IMG/VR virus record: IMGVR_UViG_3300028025_000093
Coordinates: 1 to 64,000 of that record
Strand: one strand, 5' to 3'
Source: a virus
DNA: 64,000 bases
In this document: piece by piece, positions 52,516 to 61,413 of the stretch
How the letters are laid out: the number at the start of each line of letters is the position of its first letter
How positions within the stretch are numbered: position 1 is the stretch's first letter
Notes under the pieces: model-generated
The model's database searches: none
Told to the model about the DNA's origin: nothing
The model's input: only the letters and a program-made list of their open reading frames with translations
Translations under genes and position numbers: made by a program

Positions 52516-52537
52516 ACAAATCCCATGCATGTACTAA

Positions 52538-52561
52538 GGGCAGCTTCGGCTGCCCTTTTTT
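52538..52561 (+). terminator. Rho-independent terminator with UUCG loop
   Basis: GGGCAGC-TTCG-GCTGCCC with six T. It separates the plus-strand replication genes from the convergent minus-strand tail genes. Confidence 0.92.
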
Positions 52562-52562
52562 G

Positions 52563-54293
52563 TTATGCGAATCTGGTACGAACGTATCGGTTCATAGTCT
52601 GTTCTTGATTGCGAACAGGCAACTGAATAACTTGTCTAGTGTTAGATATGTTTGTGGTTGGTGCATTAACTGCTGTATTGTTACCACCAGAACCACCACC
52701 AGCTGCAGTTCTAGCACTATCGTTTGCTGCAGATTGAGAAGAAACTGCATTGGCTGAACCCATGGCTAATCCCATTGCCGCAATTTTCTCAGTTGGTAAA
52801 GCAGCAATTGCTTTTATTTTGTCAGCATCTATTGAAGAGAATGCCTTTAAGCCGTTACCTAATTTCTCTACACCGATACCAGCTTTTTCAATATTAGCTC
52901 CACTTTCACCAAGAGCAATAATTTGATCAACTGGAGATTTCTGTCCAGAAACTTTTGACAGTAAGCCACCAACCAAGTTACCTACACCAGCAACGGCATT
53001 TGCTGCACCAAACGTAGCCATACCAGCAGATACTGCTATTAAACCAGCACCTACTTGAATTAGATTCATACCATCAACAGCAGCCAATCTTTCAATGGCT
53101 TCAGTGATTGAATTAACAATTGCTACAACTCCTTCAGCAATACCAGAGATAATCTTTTCAGCAGCATTACCGAATGCTTCAATTCCAGGTGCAGCCATTT
53201 CAAGTGCTTTACCAATACCCATAACTGCTAAAGTAACAGCACCAAGACCAATTAGCGTAGCTGGGTTGGCCATAGCAGCCAGTCCCCTAGCCAGTCCAAA
53301 CAATAATGATTGAATACCTTTACCAGCACCTTTGCCCAGAGCAGACAAACCACCACCTAGTGAAGCAAGTCCCAATCCAATACCACCCAAGATTCCACCA
53401 CCTCCACTAGCTTCAGGTGAAGCACCTTTAGCTTTATCACCACCCATTAATGCCGTATTCTTTTCGATCTTTTCAAGAAGTGCACTTTGTGCTTCATCTC
53501 TACGAGCAGATTCCATTTCTTCTTCAGAAACATTGACTGCATCGTTTTGTTCTTTATTTGTAAGTGGAGTTCCAGCCGATTCTGCTTTACCAACTAAACT
53601 TGCACGGATATCTGTTTTAGCAAATGCGTCAGATAGAGTTTCACGTTTTGATATAAGACGTTTACCTTCTGGAGTTGCAGATAATTGTTTCTCTGTTAAA
53701 CCAGTTTCAGATTTTAATTTTTCAATCTGGCTTTCATTGGTTTTAATTTCTTTGGCAGTAGTATTTCTTGCAGCAAAATCTTGACGTAAATCTTTATCAG
53801 ATTTTTCACTTCCAAGTTTACGCTGTTGGTCAACGAACTGTCTTTCAGCAATTTTCTTATTTAAGAAACCACCAACGTTGACTGCCTTAAGTACAGTTGT
53901 TCCTGTTGCTCTTAATGAACCAAACTTATCGCCCAACCCTCTACTCATATTACGGAATTTATCACCTAAACTATCAAATGTCTTGACAGTTTTAGCAATA
54001 TTACCAATAGCCTCAATCATTTCATCACGAGCAACTTGGGCTGCTTTAATATCTTCAAGAGATTCTGCCATACCCTTTGATACTTTTAAAGTTTCTTTTT
54101 GAACTTTAAGCATCTCTTCATTTTCTATCGAAGAAGTTTTATCGGAAGGTTTTAATCCTGCGAGTTGTTCTTCTCTATTTTGTTCCATAATAGTTTGCAT
54201 GGAACGCAATGAAGACAAAGATTCTCGTTGAGCTTCTAGTAGTGATTTAAAATCACTAGACTGAACGTGTACCATTATCGGTGGTTTGGCCAT
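52563..54293 (-). CDS. 29: Tail tape-measure protein (gp29-like)
   Basis: 576 residues, close to T4 gp29 (590). An N-terminal charged helical region with coiled coils (about 1-300) is followed by a Gly/Ala-rich hydrophobic region (about 295-470) and a Ser/Asn-rich tail, the usual tape-measure plan. It directly follows the gp26 frameshift pair, the classical chaperone-tape measure order. It sets tail length and may leave the tube on injection. Confidence 0.78.
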   Translation of the reverse strand: MAKPPIMVHVQSSDFKSLLEAQRESLSSLRSMQTIMEQNREEQLAGLKPSDKTSSIENEEMLKVQKETLKVSKGMAESLEDIKAAQVARDEMIEAIGNIAKTVKTFDSLGDKFRNMSRGLGDKFGSLRATGTTVLKAVNVGGFLNKKIAERQFVDQQRKLGSEKSDKDLRQDFAARNTTAKEIKTNESQIEKLKSETGLTEKQLSATPEGKRLISKRETLSDAFAKTDIRASLVGKAESAGTPLTNKEQNDAVNVSEEEMESARRDEAQSALLEKIEKNTALMGGDKAKGASPEASGGGGILGGIGLGLASLGGGLSALGKGAGKGIQSLLFGLARGLAAMANPATLIGLGAVTLAVMGIGKALEMAAPGIEAFGNAAEKIISGIAEGVVAIVNSITEAIERLAAVDGMNLIQVGAGLIAVSAGMATFGAANAVAGVGNLVGGLLSKVSGQKSPVDQIIALGESGANIEKAGIGVEKLGNGLKAFSSIDADKIKAIAALPTEKIAAMGLAMGSANAVSSQSAANDSARTAAGGGSGGNNTAVNAPTTNISNTRQVIQLPVRNQEQTMNRYVRTRFA

Positions 54294-54304
54294 CTTAGTT
54301 TACC

Positions 54305-54448
54305 TTACTTTCTTTGTGCATCTAATCGTTGTTTTTCTTCTTCTAGATATTTAACTAGCATAGCAACGTAAATCTCTCGCTCAAACGGTATCATACTTTC
54401 AAGTTCATTCAGCGAGTATTTGTGGTACTGCATCAAAGCAAAATTCAT
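54305..54448 (-). CDS. Frameshift extension of the tail chaperone (gp26-T)
   Basis: 47 residues read from its own ATG, or 64 codons when entered from gp26 by a -1 shift on the T8 run at 54489-54496. The frame is open from the slip site through LINLCHDTLYNYYKMNFALM, with no stop, to AQRK. A helical peptide with FEREIYVAMLVKYLEEE. It ends 11 bases before the tape-measure start. Confidence 0.7.
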   Translation of the reverse strand: MNFALMQYHKYSLNELESMIPFEREIYVAMLVKYLEEEKQRLDAQRK

Positions 54449-54486
54449 TTTGTAATAATTATACAAAGTGTCATGACAAAGGTTTA

Positions 54487-55200
54487 TTAAAAAAAACTTT
54501 GAAGACCCTCCAGGGTCTTCTTATGATGCTTTTTACATACAGGACAATCATACTCAACATCTTGTTTCAATCTTGGCATAGTCTCAAAGAACTTTTGTAC
54601 TTTGGCAAACTGCTCAGATGTTAAGTTGTTGATAAAATCTAATAGTTCTTGCTGAGTCTGTTCCTTAGCATAAAACAACTCATCACCCTGATAGATGTAA
54701 TCAATGCACTTGGCAATTATCACAAACAAGTCATCAAGGTTTTCTGTATCTAAAACTTGTAACTGATTCAATACTTGTAGAGTAGGGTACTTCATAACAA
54801 CACCTACATCTCCGAATAGCGAAATATTAGCTTGGTGATCTGGAGACTTTTCTACAGCAATTTTTGTAATGTCAAAAGAGATTTGAACTCTGGCTTTTTC
54901 ATCATCACAAGTATCACATGGAAAAATTAAATCAATAGTTTCCCCAACCGATTTAGCACGTAGTTGAGTGAAGATGTATTCTAGATCAAATGTAGCTAGA
55001 TCATCTGGATTAATGTCCTCAACCACGCAAGACTTAACAACATCTTTAAGAGTGTTGACCATAACAATAGGATCTTCACTCTGTTGAGCAATCATCAATG
55101 CCTTTTCTTCACGAACTAGAAATGGTCTATATTTAATTTCTTTTCCACTAGACGGAATGGTCAACGTATACGTTGGGGTATTACTCATTGGTAAAGCCAT
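54487..55200 (-). CDS. 26: Baseplate/tail assembly chaperone gp26-like
   Basis: 237 residues. KEIKYRPFLVREEKALMIA at the N-terminus and a zinc-ribbon-like end (FPCDTCDDEKA near 114 and YDCPVCKKHHKK near 221) match the T4-type gp26 family. The last codons are AGT TTT TTT TAA, so the stop lies in a T8 slippery run. A minority of ribosomes would shift -1 and add about 64 residues, as in many tailed-phage tail chaperones. Start chosen at the ATG after AAAGGAG. Confidence 0.75.
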   Translation of the reverse strand: MALPMSNTPTYTLTIPSSGKEIKYRPFLVREEKALMIAQQSEDPIVMVNTLKDVVKSCVVEDINPDDLATFDLEYIFTQLRAKSVGETIDLIFPCDTCDDEKARVQISFDITKIAVEKSPDHQANISLFGDVGVVMKYPTLQVLNQLQVLDTENLDDLFVIIAKCIDYIYQGDELFYAKEQTQQELLDFINNLTSEQFAKVQKFFETMPRLKQDVEYDCPVCKKHHKKTLEGLQSFF

Positions 55201-55202
55201 AG

Positions 55203-55619
55203 TCAATCTCCTTTAGTCATATTCTTTATAAGTTTATTCAATTCAGCAGTGCTACCTACAAAGATAGCATTATTGGTTACGTTTTTAGATGAATCTTTTG
55301 GACCATCTAATTTAGATTTCTGTTGGTGCAAATCTAATAACTGTTGGTTTATATCCGCCAACTGTTTTACTAAATTACCTACAACTTCAAATGCACGTGG
55401 GTGCTCAGATTGCTTGGCTACCTCAAGTGCATGCATTAGTGCTTCTTGTCCTTGTGATAGTAGATCGTGTAAATTACCACGTGCTTTGTCAAAGTCATTT
55501 TCAATTTTATCTGATGGCTTTTGAATTAGTTCTCCAGTAGCAGCATCAATAATCTCAACTTCAGTTTTAGTTACCGTTGGGGTATCAAAAACTTCAGATA
55601 ATTTATCATCAAGTTTCAT
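55203..55619 (-). CDS. Small terminase-like protein (gp16-like)
   Basis: 138 residues. Opening LDDKLSEVFDT, the helical DFDKARGNLHDLLSQGQEAL and SEHPRAFEVVGNLVKQLADIN, and AIFVGSTAELNKLI at the end match the small terminase subunit of exo-T-even phages. It would recognise concatemeric DNA for packaging. The position beside gp26 is unlike T4, where gp16 precedes gp17. Confidence 0.7.
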   Translation of the reverse strand: MKLDDKLSEVFDTPTVTKTEVEIIDAATGELIQKPSDKIENDFDKARGNLHDLLSQGQEALMHALEVAKQSEHPRAFEVVGNLVKQLADINQQLLDLHQQKSKLDGPKDSSKNVTNNAIFVGSTAELNKLIKNMTKGD

Positions 55620-55948
55620 TAGTCATTCCTAGTATTACGAACAGGTGGATCTTCCAAATTAGTATTTATGGGTTTAGTAATAGGTGTTGCAGGAATAACT
55701 CCAGCTATCTTTTCTTGACCACGTGACCACGCAGCAATCCCTAAAATAGCACCCATTGCCATATGAAATAAACCAGCACCTTTAAGTGTTAGTGGATCCC
55801 ATTGACTGGTTACTGTACCGTTAGCCAATGCTTGTAGGATTGACCAAGCCATTGGATAAATGGCAAAGTCTAGAATACAAATGACCATGTACGTCCAACC
55901 CATGGCTGGACGCCATTTTTTATTCACCCAAGATTCTTGTTCTGTCAT
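55619..55948 (-). CDS. Holin-like three-helix membrane protein
   Basis: 109 residues. WVNKKWRPAMGWTYMVIC at the N-terminus, two to three hydrophobic segments (about 18-40, 63-77) and KGAGLFHMAMGAILGIAAW match the 3TM holin family. It would release the GH19 endolysin. The C-terminus PVRNTRND is shared with the next gene upstream on this strand. Confidence 0.7.
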   Translation of the reverse strand: MTEQESWVNKKWRPAMGWTYMVICILDFAIYPMAWSILQALANGTVTSQWDPLTLKGAGLFHMAMGAILGIAAWSRGQEKIAGVIPATPITKPINTNLEDPPVRNTRND

Positions 55949-56388
55949 TAATCGTTACGAGTGTTTCTAGCCACTGGATCTCCAGGCTCTAGATAACTGC
56001 TAGACATTCCCATTGGCATTTGTGGCATTCCAGGCATAGAGGGCATTGATGGGCGAGGAGGCATTCCACCAGCTGGAGGTGTTGGTGAAGATGGTGGGCG
56101 AGTCCAACCAGCATTAGCAGCTTTAAGTGCTTCAGCTTGAGCAGCTTTATCATTACCAGCAAGCATAATACCAGACAGTGTACCTGTTAGGAATGTTGCG
56201 ATAGGAATAATCAATTCAAAAAACTTTGAATCAATTGGTGAGATGGCATTAAGTGGCTGTGTTACAAAGATGATAGAATATAAAACTACAAACACAATTC
56301 CAGTCAACGTTAAGGCTAGACAGATTCCAATAAAGAATCTCAGACGAGCCATCAGCTGATCTTCGGTATACATAAATTGATCGTTCAT
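55948..56388 (-). CDS. Membrane protein with Pro/Met-rich tail
   Basis: 146 residues. Two membrane segments (about 15-37 and 56-79), then a long PPSSPTPPAGGMPPRPSMPS tail ending PVARNTRND. The start is the ATG overlapping the previous stop. Probably part of the lysis module, but unproven. Confidence 0.6.
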   Translation of the reverse strand: MNDQFMYTEDQLMARLRFFIGICLALTLTGIVFVVLYSIIFVTQPLNAISPIDSKFFELIIPIATFLTGTLSGIMLAGNDKAAQAEALKAANAGWTRPPSSPTPPAGGMPPRPSMPSMPGMPQMPMGMSSSYLEPGDPVARNTRND

Positions 56389-56645
56389 TTGCAAGATACT
56401 CCTGATGTTGGGGTTGATTGTTTAGGTTGTTCTGTGACTGGACCAAGTCTAGGATCACGTTGACCTTTAAAAATATGTTCTGGGCAAGATCTTGTTATAT
56501 CACACAATGGCAGTTTACAAATATCTTTATCCCAGTTGGCTGGATCTTGGCATGGATATCTGTAACGATCTCCACCAAAGAATGCTAAAACTAATGGCAA
56601 TACTAATAGTATGGCCAAATACTTAAATAGTTTTTTATCGTTCAT
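56385..56645 (-). CDS. Small membrane-anchored Cys-containing protein
   Basis: 86 residues. One N-terminal membrane helix (about 8-24), then a segment with five cysteines (YPCQDPANWDKDICKLPLC and ITRSCPEHIFKG) outside the membrane. A pattern seen near gp26 in exo-T-even phages. A spanin-like or lysis-regulator role is conceivable. Confidence 0.6.
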   Translation of the reverse strand: MNDKKLFKYLAILLVLPLVLAFFGGDRYRYPCQDPANWDKDICKLPLCDITRSCPEHIFKGQRDPRLGPVTEQPKQSTPTSGVSCK

Positions 56646-56647
56646 TT

Positions 56648-57403
56648 TTATCTTCCAGAAAATACAGAAGTAACACCAGTAGTTATACCTTGAGTTTCCC
56701 CAGTATTAACTTGCTGTTGAAATCCGTTAAAGTCGTTTGTATATTCAGTTGGAACGCTCTGTGCTTGACTCATGCCTGGAATTGGTTGTCCATTAATAGT
56801 AGGCATTTGAAAGAATCTTGAGAACTGAGATTCTTTAGCTTCTTTTGGCGTACTGTACGCAGTTGAACGCCAGTACTTGTAATTCATACTAACTTGTAGT
56901 TTCATTACTTCTTTTGTTTCATACCCAAGAGATATTGGGCTAATACTTTTCGGATAGCATTCAGACAGTTTAACTGAGTAGCGTTTTCTATCTTTTAAAT
57001 CTTCAACTTCAATATCCAAGTCTGTAATATAGTTTTCATAATACTCAAATGTTCTTGTGTATGGATTTTGAATAGAATCTATCCAACGATCAAAGAATAG
57101 TTTAACTTCCATATTGTTATCAACATAGAAAGTCATACTGATGTTATCAAATGTTTTCTCAGAAGGTACTTCACGTATCTCACCGTATTGTCTAATTTGA
57201 TTGGTTATTAAGTTTTGTCCAGGAAGTGAAATCTCTGAACAAAACAACAATAACTTTCTCATATTAGCAACAGATCCTACTGATTTTGGTGGGGTCATCA
57301 TTACTGCGTATCTTGACGAACGCATTAACCCTTCAGTTTTAATCGTTGATATAAAATTTCTTAAGCCAGAATTCTTTTGTGCTGGCGGATTGAAAATAGC
57401 CAT
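56648..57403 (-). CDS. 54: Baseplate-tail tube protein (gp54-like)
   Basis: 251 residues with the tail-tube fold pattern: SEISLPGQNLITN (about 54), ISMTFYVDNNMEVKLFFDRW (about 87) and MKLQVSMNYKYWRS (about 166). T4 gp54 starts tube polymerisation on the baseplate. gp19-like tube protein is the alternative, but the neighbourhood (gp48, gp53, gp27, gp5) favours gp54. Confidence 0.68.
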   Translation of the reverse strand: MAIFNPPAQKNSGLRNFISTIKTEGLMRSSRYAVMMTPPKSVGSVANMRKLLLFCSEISLPGQNLITNQIRQYGEIREVPSEKTFDNISMTFYVDNNMEVKLFFDRWIDSIQNPYTRTFEYYENYITDLDIEVEDLKDRKRYSVKLSECYPKSISPISLGYETKEVMKLQVSMNYKYWRSTAYSTPKEAKESQFSRFFQMPTINGQPIPGMSQAQSVPTEYTNDFNGFQQQVNTGETQGITTGVTSVFSGR

Positions 57404-58003
57404 TTAACCCATCTTCCTTTTTGAATCTGTCCAAACTTGTTGAGTAGTTGCGCCAACAAACCTTTCGACTGGCAATAACATAGCAGTTGCCCAGTCGTAT
57501 GAAGGAACTTCTCTAAATGCGGATCTAACATGACCATCTAAATAATGTTTGACGCAAGGGATAGCTCCATTAAATCTTGATACTCCATCAATTAGTGCCC
57601 AAGAATACTTAATTCTAGTGGCTTCATTTAGCTTATTATTGCTGGCGTACTGCATAAGTTTATCCAACAATCTAATACGTAATTGGTAGGGCAAATAGTG
57701 CATATTTAACCCAAGGAATCCGCCTTGCACCTTTCTAAACGGAAATACCAAGGGAAATCTATCGTAGTAAGGTAATTCGTTTTTAAGTTTAGGGTCGTAT
57801 AAAAACATATACAGCTTACCTGGCATAATGGTCATCTTCAGCTGCTGCGGATTACCCTTTAACACTTTAGGTGGTGTTATTGATTGCTTAGACATAAGCA
57901 ATGCTTGTTGACTGAACCAAGCACGAGACTTCTTGACTGCGTCGTCAAGGTTATACTTGTTTCGTTCGAATACGTCTTGGAGTGTAGGTGATTGTGTAGC
58001 CAT
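57404..58003 (-). CDS. Conserved T4-type virion-associated protein
   Basis: 199 residues. MTIMPGKLYMFLYDPKLKNELPYYDRFPLVF (about 57-87, split by Lys) then GGFLGLNMHYLPYQLRIRLL and VKHYLDGHVRSAFREVPS. It recurs in exo-T-even phages next to gp4 and gp54. Function not known to me. CTAAATA lies five bases before the ATG. Confidence 0.6.
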   Translation of the reverse strand: MATQSPTLQDVFERNKYNLDDAVKKSRAWFSQQALLMSKQSITPPKVLKGNPQQLKMTIMPGKLYMFLYDPKLKNELPYYDRFPLVFPFRKVQGGFLGLNMHYLPYQLRIRLLDKLMQYASNNKLNEATRIKYSWALIDGVSRFNGAIPCVKHYLDGHVRSAFREVPSYDWATAMLLPVERFVGATTQQVWTDSKRKMG

Positions 58004-58008
58004 ACTAT

Positions 58009-58015
58009 TATTTAG
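58009..58015 (-). promoter_or_regulatory. Candidate late promoter CCTAAATAATAGT
   Basis: On the minus strand CTAAATA is followed by ATAGT and the ATG at 58003. The same CCTAAATAATAGT sequence occurs on the plus strand at 58458. Confidence 0.6.
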
Positions 58016-58016
58016 G

Positions 58017-58454
58017 TTACTTTAAGCCAAGTTCATGCTCAGTTATGATCTTAAATTCCCAATTACGATCCTTAGCGTATTCCGTGGCAGCTTTCCACTT
58101 AGCTTGATTCTTAATAAAGGTCATAGACTCGGTTAAATACCTTTGAGTTTGACGACCTGGATATACTGGAGGTTGGGTTTGGCTAAAGGGTTTTACTTCT
58201 ACTAGGTAAGTCTTTAATAAGCCATCTTTTTGTTTGACTTGTATCTGAAAGTCCACAAAATAGCGATGGATTCTGTCGTCAGTTGGGCATCTATACGGAA
58301 CAACTGTTTCCTCAGATAACCATTTAACCACGGCAGGGTTTTTATCACACCAAGAAGCGAATCTGGTCTCCCAAGACGAACGCATAATTATGTTCGTTGG
58401 ATCTCCAGTATACTTTTGTGGAAACAGTGGTTTGAATAATCTTTTGTGGTACAT
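58017..58454 (-). CDS. 4: Head completion protein gp4-like
   Basis: 145 residues, near T4 gp4 (150). YTGDPTNIIMRSSWETRFASWCD (about 16-38, split by Ser), WLSEETVVPYRCPTDDRIHRYFVDF and TYLVEVKPFSQTQPP carry the conserved acidic/EVK residues of this endonuclease-like fold. It finishes the packaged head before tail joining. Confidence 0.85.
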   Translation of the reverse strand: MYHKRLFKPLFPQKYTGDPTNIIMRSSWETRFASWCDKNPAVVKWLSEETVVPYRCPTDDRIHRYFVDFQIQVKQKDGLLKTYLVEVKPFSQTQPPVYPGRQTQRYLTESMTFIKNQAKWKAATEYAKDRNWEFKIITEHELGLK

Positions 58455-58457
58455 CGC

Positions 58458-58464
58458 CTAAATA
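58458..58464 (+). promoter_or_regulatory. Candidate late promoter CCTAAATAATAGT (plus strand)
   Basis: CTAAATA in the 42-base divergent gap, 32 bases upstream of gp48. Confidence 0.6.
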
Positions 58465-58481
58465 ATAGTAGTAATTGCTAA

Positions 58482-58488
58482 TATTTAG
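58482..58488 (-). promoter_or_regulatory. Candidate late promoter CCTAAATATTAG (minus strand)
   Basis: CTAAATA reading toward gp4, 27 bases upstream of its ATG. It faces the plus-strand site at 58458, so both divergent structural operons have one. Confidence 0.55.
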
Positions 58489-58496
58489 GGTGCCCA

Positions 58497-59639
58497 ATGC
58501 CAAACGCAGATAGAACAGCAGCAGAACAGGCTTTACAAGAAAGACTGAAAACCTCAACAAAATCATTCCAAGGTGGACCTCTGGAAAGAACTACTTTTGC
58601 TGATGGTAAATACGACATTAAAAACCACTCATATCCATCCAATTTGATGAGTTATGAATATGGTGGTAACTACGTTATTTTTTATATTAACGTGGCAGTC
58701 GAGTCAAAGCTATTCAACGATAAAACCATACAAACCGTAGCTGACGTTCCACCACGTCTACGCAGTAATGGTTTAATTGCTCAGAATGAACGACTATTTG
58801 GCAATGGTAGTGCTGGTGTAGATAAAGTAAAATTTGTTGGATTAAATGCAGCTGGACAAGTTATTGAAGGTGCAGTTGGTGGTGGTTTGCTAGCAGGTAA
58901 GGGTGGTGCTGTTGCTGGTGCAGCTTTAAATGCCGCACCTGCAGCTATTGGTATTGGTGCTGCAGCAACTCAAGCTGCATCTATTACTCGTGCTCAGAAA
59001 AGACTAAAAACTGCAATCGCCTTACATGTACCAAACCAATTAAATATTCGATACGGTGTAAGCTACTCTGAAGAAGATACGTTTGCATATCAAGCAGCTG
59101 CTGGTGGTGCTGAGGCTATTTCTAAATTTCTAGGTAAGGGTGGTAAAGCCAGTGAATTGGGCAATGATGCCGCAGCTATGGTTGGTGCCATGGGATTGAA
59201 GAGCGATAAGCAAGGTGCTGCTGCTTCAGCAGCCATGGGTCTTGCGGCAAATCCAAAGAAAGAACAACTATTCAAAAGCGTAGACTTTAGAACTTTCCAA
59301 TTTGATTATCAATTCTTCCCAAGAGATATTGGTGAAGCTGAAAACGTATTGCGTATTATTGAGCAATTCAAGTATCATATGCATCCAGAGTTTAAAGACA
59401 CAAACCAGTTTTTATACATCTACCCATCTGAGTTTGATATTGCGTATTATCAAGATGGTAAAGAAAACAAAAATCTACATCGTCACACTTCGTGCGTTCT
59501 TACAGAGATGAGTATTAATTACACACCTAACGGACAGTTCAATTCTTTCGCCAATGGTATGCCTACTCAAATTAACGTAGTGTTAAACTTTAAAGAACTT
59601 TCTACTCTTACCAAAGATCTTATTAAGGAAGGTTTATAA
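58497..59639 (+). CDS. 48: Baseplate tail-tube cap gp48-like
   Basis: 380 residues (T4 gp48 has 364). An Ala/Gly-rich hydrophobic middle (about 120-175) interrupts the tube-like fold; the C-terminal part VDFRTFQFDYQFFPRD and HTSCVLTEMSINYTPNGQ, with INVVLNFKEL at the end, is the conserved tube-cap module. It completes the baseplate before tube assembly. TAATG coupling to gp53. Confidence 0.8.
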   Translation: MPNADRTAAEQALQERLKTSTKSFQGGPLERTTFADGKYDIKNHSYPSNLMSYEYGGNYVIFYINVAVESKLFNDKTIQTVADVPPRLRSNGLIAQNERLFGNGSAGVDKVKFVGLNAAGQVIEGAVGGGLLAGKGGAVAGAALNAAPAAIGIGAAATQAASITRAQKRLKTAIALHVPNQLNIRYGVSYSEEDTFAYQAAAGGAEAISKFLGKGGKASELGNDAAAMVGAMGLKSDKQGAAASAAMGLAANPKKEQLFKSVDFRTFQFDYQFFPRDIGEAENVLRIIEQFKYHMHPEFKDTNQFLYIYPSEFDIAYYQDGKENKNLHRHTSCVLTEMSINYTPNGQFNSFANGMPTQINVVLNFKELSTLTKDLIKEGL

Positions 59640-60133
59640 TGTACTTTCAAGATTTCCCAAATTTCCTTTATGATTTTGAGTTTACTAAAAATAAACGTGA
59701 TGCACTTGTAATAACTGACATTACTCGCAACATTCGTTTCCGTAGAGATGTATTGGCAAACATTACAGTATACGATGAGTATGATGTTATGGATGGTGAA
59801 ACACCAGAGATAGTTGCCGAGAAAATTTACGGTAATGCTGAGTACCACTGGATTGTTATGTTAGTCAATGAACGCTTTGATTATAGAAAAGACTGGGTAT
59901 TATCAATACCAAGACTAGAAGAATTCATCGCAGCCAAATATGGCGCACAATCAGATGCTATTCATCACTATGAGGATAGTAAAGGTAATATTGTTCATGC
60001 AACAGCATCAGGTGCAGTTTCAGTTTCAAATCGCCAGTACGAAGAATATGAAAACGAAAAGAAACGCAGAATTAAAATAGTTTCTCCTGCACTAATTGAT
60101 ACTGTTTTAAATAACTTTAAAGACTTATTATAA
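59639..60133 (+). CDS. 53: Baseplate wedge gp53-like
   Basis: 164 residues (T4 gp53 has 196). MYFQDFPNFLYDF at the N-terminus and AEKIYGNAEYHWIVMLVNERFDYRKDW (about 60-86, LysM-like wedge core) with KIVSPALIDTVLNNF at the end match gp53. It joins wedges to the hub. Coupled to gp27 by TAATG. Confidence 0.85.
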   Translation: MYFQDFPNFLYDFEFTKNKRDALVITDITRNIRFRRDVLANITVYDEYDVMDGETPEIVAEKIYGNAEYHWIVMLVNERFDYRKDWVLSIPRLEEFIAAKYGAQSDAIHHYEDSKGNIVHATASGAVSVSNRQYEEYENEKKRRIKIVSPALIDTVLNNFKDLL

Positions 60134-61413
60134 TGCAACCTTCAAGTGTATTAAGATTTGCTGGTGACGTAACAATAAACAAAGTTCTTGTTATTACACC
60201 AAGCGGATTTTATCAAGATATTGCCAACCAAGTTAAAGGTATTCAAATCTTTGAAGATTTGTTATCGCCATTTATCACAGGTTCAATAGTAGTAAAAGAT
60301 TCCTTAGATTTAATGAACCTATTCCCATTCGTTGGTGAAGAATTCTTAGAGTTAGATGTAACAACACCTACTCTAAAAGAAGGTAATATAAAAGGTAAAT
60401 TTTATATTTACAAAATGACTGATCGTGAACTAATTGGGGATAAAGCAGTTGCGTACCAATTACACTTTACCTCACAAGAGTCATTATTAGATTTAAACAA
60501 ATCAATTAGTAAATCATTCTCTGGTAAAGTCTCTGATATTGCCACCAAGTTTTTAATGGATAAAACTATTGGATTGCAATCTACTAAAAATAATATTGTA
60601 GAGCAAACTTCCAATGAAACCAAGTATGTATCAAACTTTTGGTCACCTGTTAAAAACTTAGTTTATCTAACAGAACAAGCACTTAATAAAAGTGGTTCGC
60701 CAACATACGTATTCTTTGAGAATCGTGACGGATATAATTTCGTTTCACTTGAATCATTATACAAGAAACCTGTTAAACACAGTTTCATTAAAGACAACTA
60801 CACCAGAGATGCACGTGGAACTACAGGATCTGTTAAGAATGTTCAAGAAGATTATAAACGTATAACTGACTTAAAAATTCCAGTGGGTATCGATTACATT
60901 GATAGAATTCAAAGTGGTGTGTATGCTTCCAGAATGTATTCATATGATCTAGCCACAAAGAAAGTTGAAAGTAAAAACTTTAGCGCAGTGGAAAAATTTA
61001 ATCAAAGAAGCCACTTAAATGAGTTTCCAGCTTATTCTAAAAAAGTTATCTCACGTTATGGTGCTAAACTATTTAATGAGTTAAAGTATTACAATAACTT
61101 TAGTAACTTTGGAGATGCTACTCCAACCAAGAGCATTCAAGAACGCATTTCTTTAATGAAGCAATCTGAATCTACTAAAATTGAAATTACAGTTCCAGGT
61201 CGTTGTGACTATACTGTTGGACAAAAAGTAGATATTAAACTATACAAAGCACAACCTACTAGTAAGAATGATAATAAAACCTTGGATAATATGTTCTCAG
61301 GCAACTATATTATTTCTGCTATAAATCATATGATAACAAGAGAAATGCACGAGTGTTCTATGGAACTAATAAAAGATTCTCTATTAGTAAATCTTGATGG
61401 GAAAACCAAATAA
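60133..61413 (+). CDS. 27: Baseplate hub gp27-like
   Basis: 426 residues (T4 gp27 has 391). The N-terminal tube-like barrel is seen in IQIFEDLLSPFITGSIVVKD (about 36-55), repeated pseudo-symmetrically in the hub, and VPGRCDYTVGQKVDI with YIISAINHMITREMHECSMEL closes the fold. It forms the trimeric hub that holds the gp5 spike. TAATG with gp5. Confidence 0.78.
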   Translation: MQPSSVLRFAGDVTINKVLVITPSGFYQDIANQVKGIQIFEDLLSPFITGSIVVKDSLDLMNLFPFVGEEFLELDVTTPTLKEGNIKGKFYIYKMTDRELIGDKAVAYQLHFTSQESLLDLNKSISKSFSGKVSDIATKFLMDKTIGLQSTKNNIVEQTSNETKYVSNFWSPVKNLVYLTEQALNKSGSPTYVFFENRDGYNFVSLESLYKKPVKHSFIKDNYTRDARGTTGSVKNVQEDYKRITDLKIPVGIDYIDRIQSGVYASRMYSYDLATKKVESKNFSAVEKFNQRSHLNEFPAYSKKVISRYGAKLFNELKYYNNFSNFGDATPTKSIQERISLMKQSESTKIEITVPGRCDYTVGQKVDIKLYKAQPTSKNDNKTLDNMFSGNYIISAINHMITREMHECSMELIKDSLLVNLDGKTK

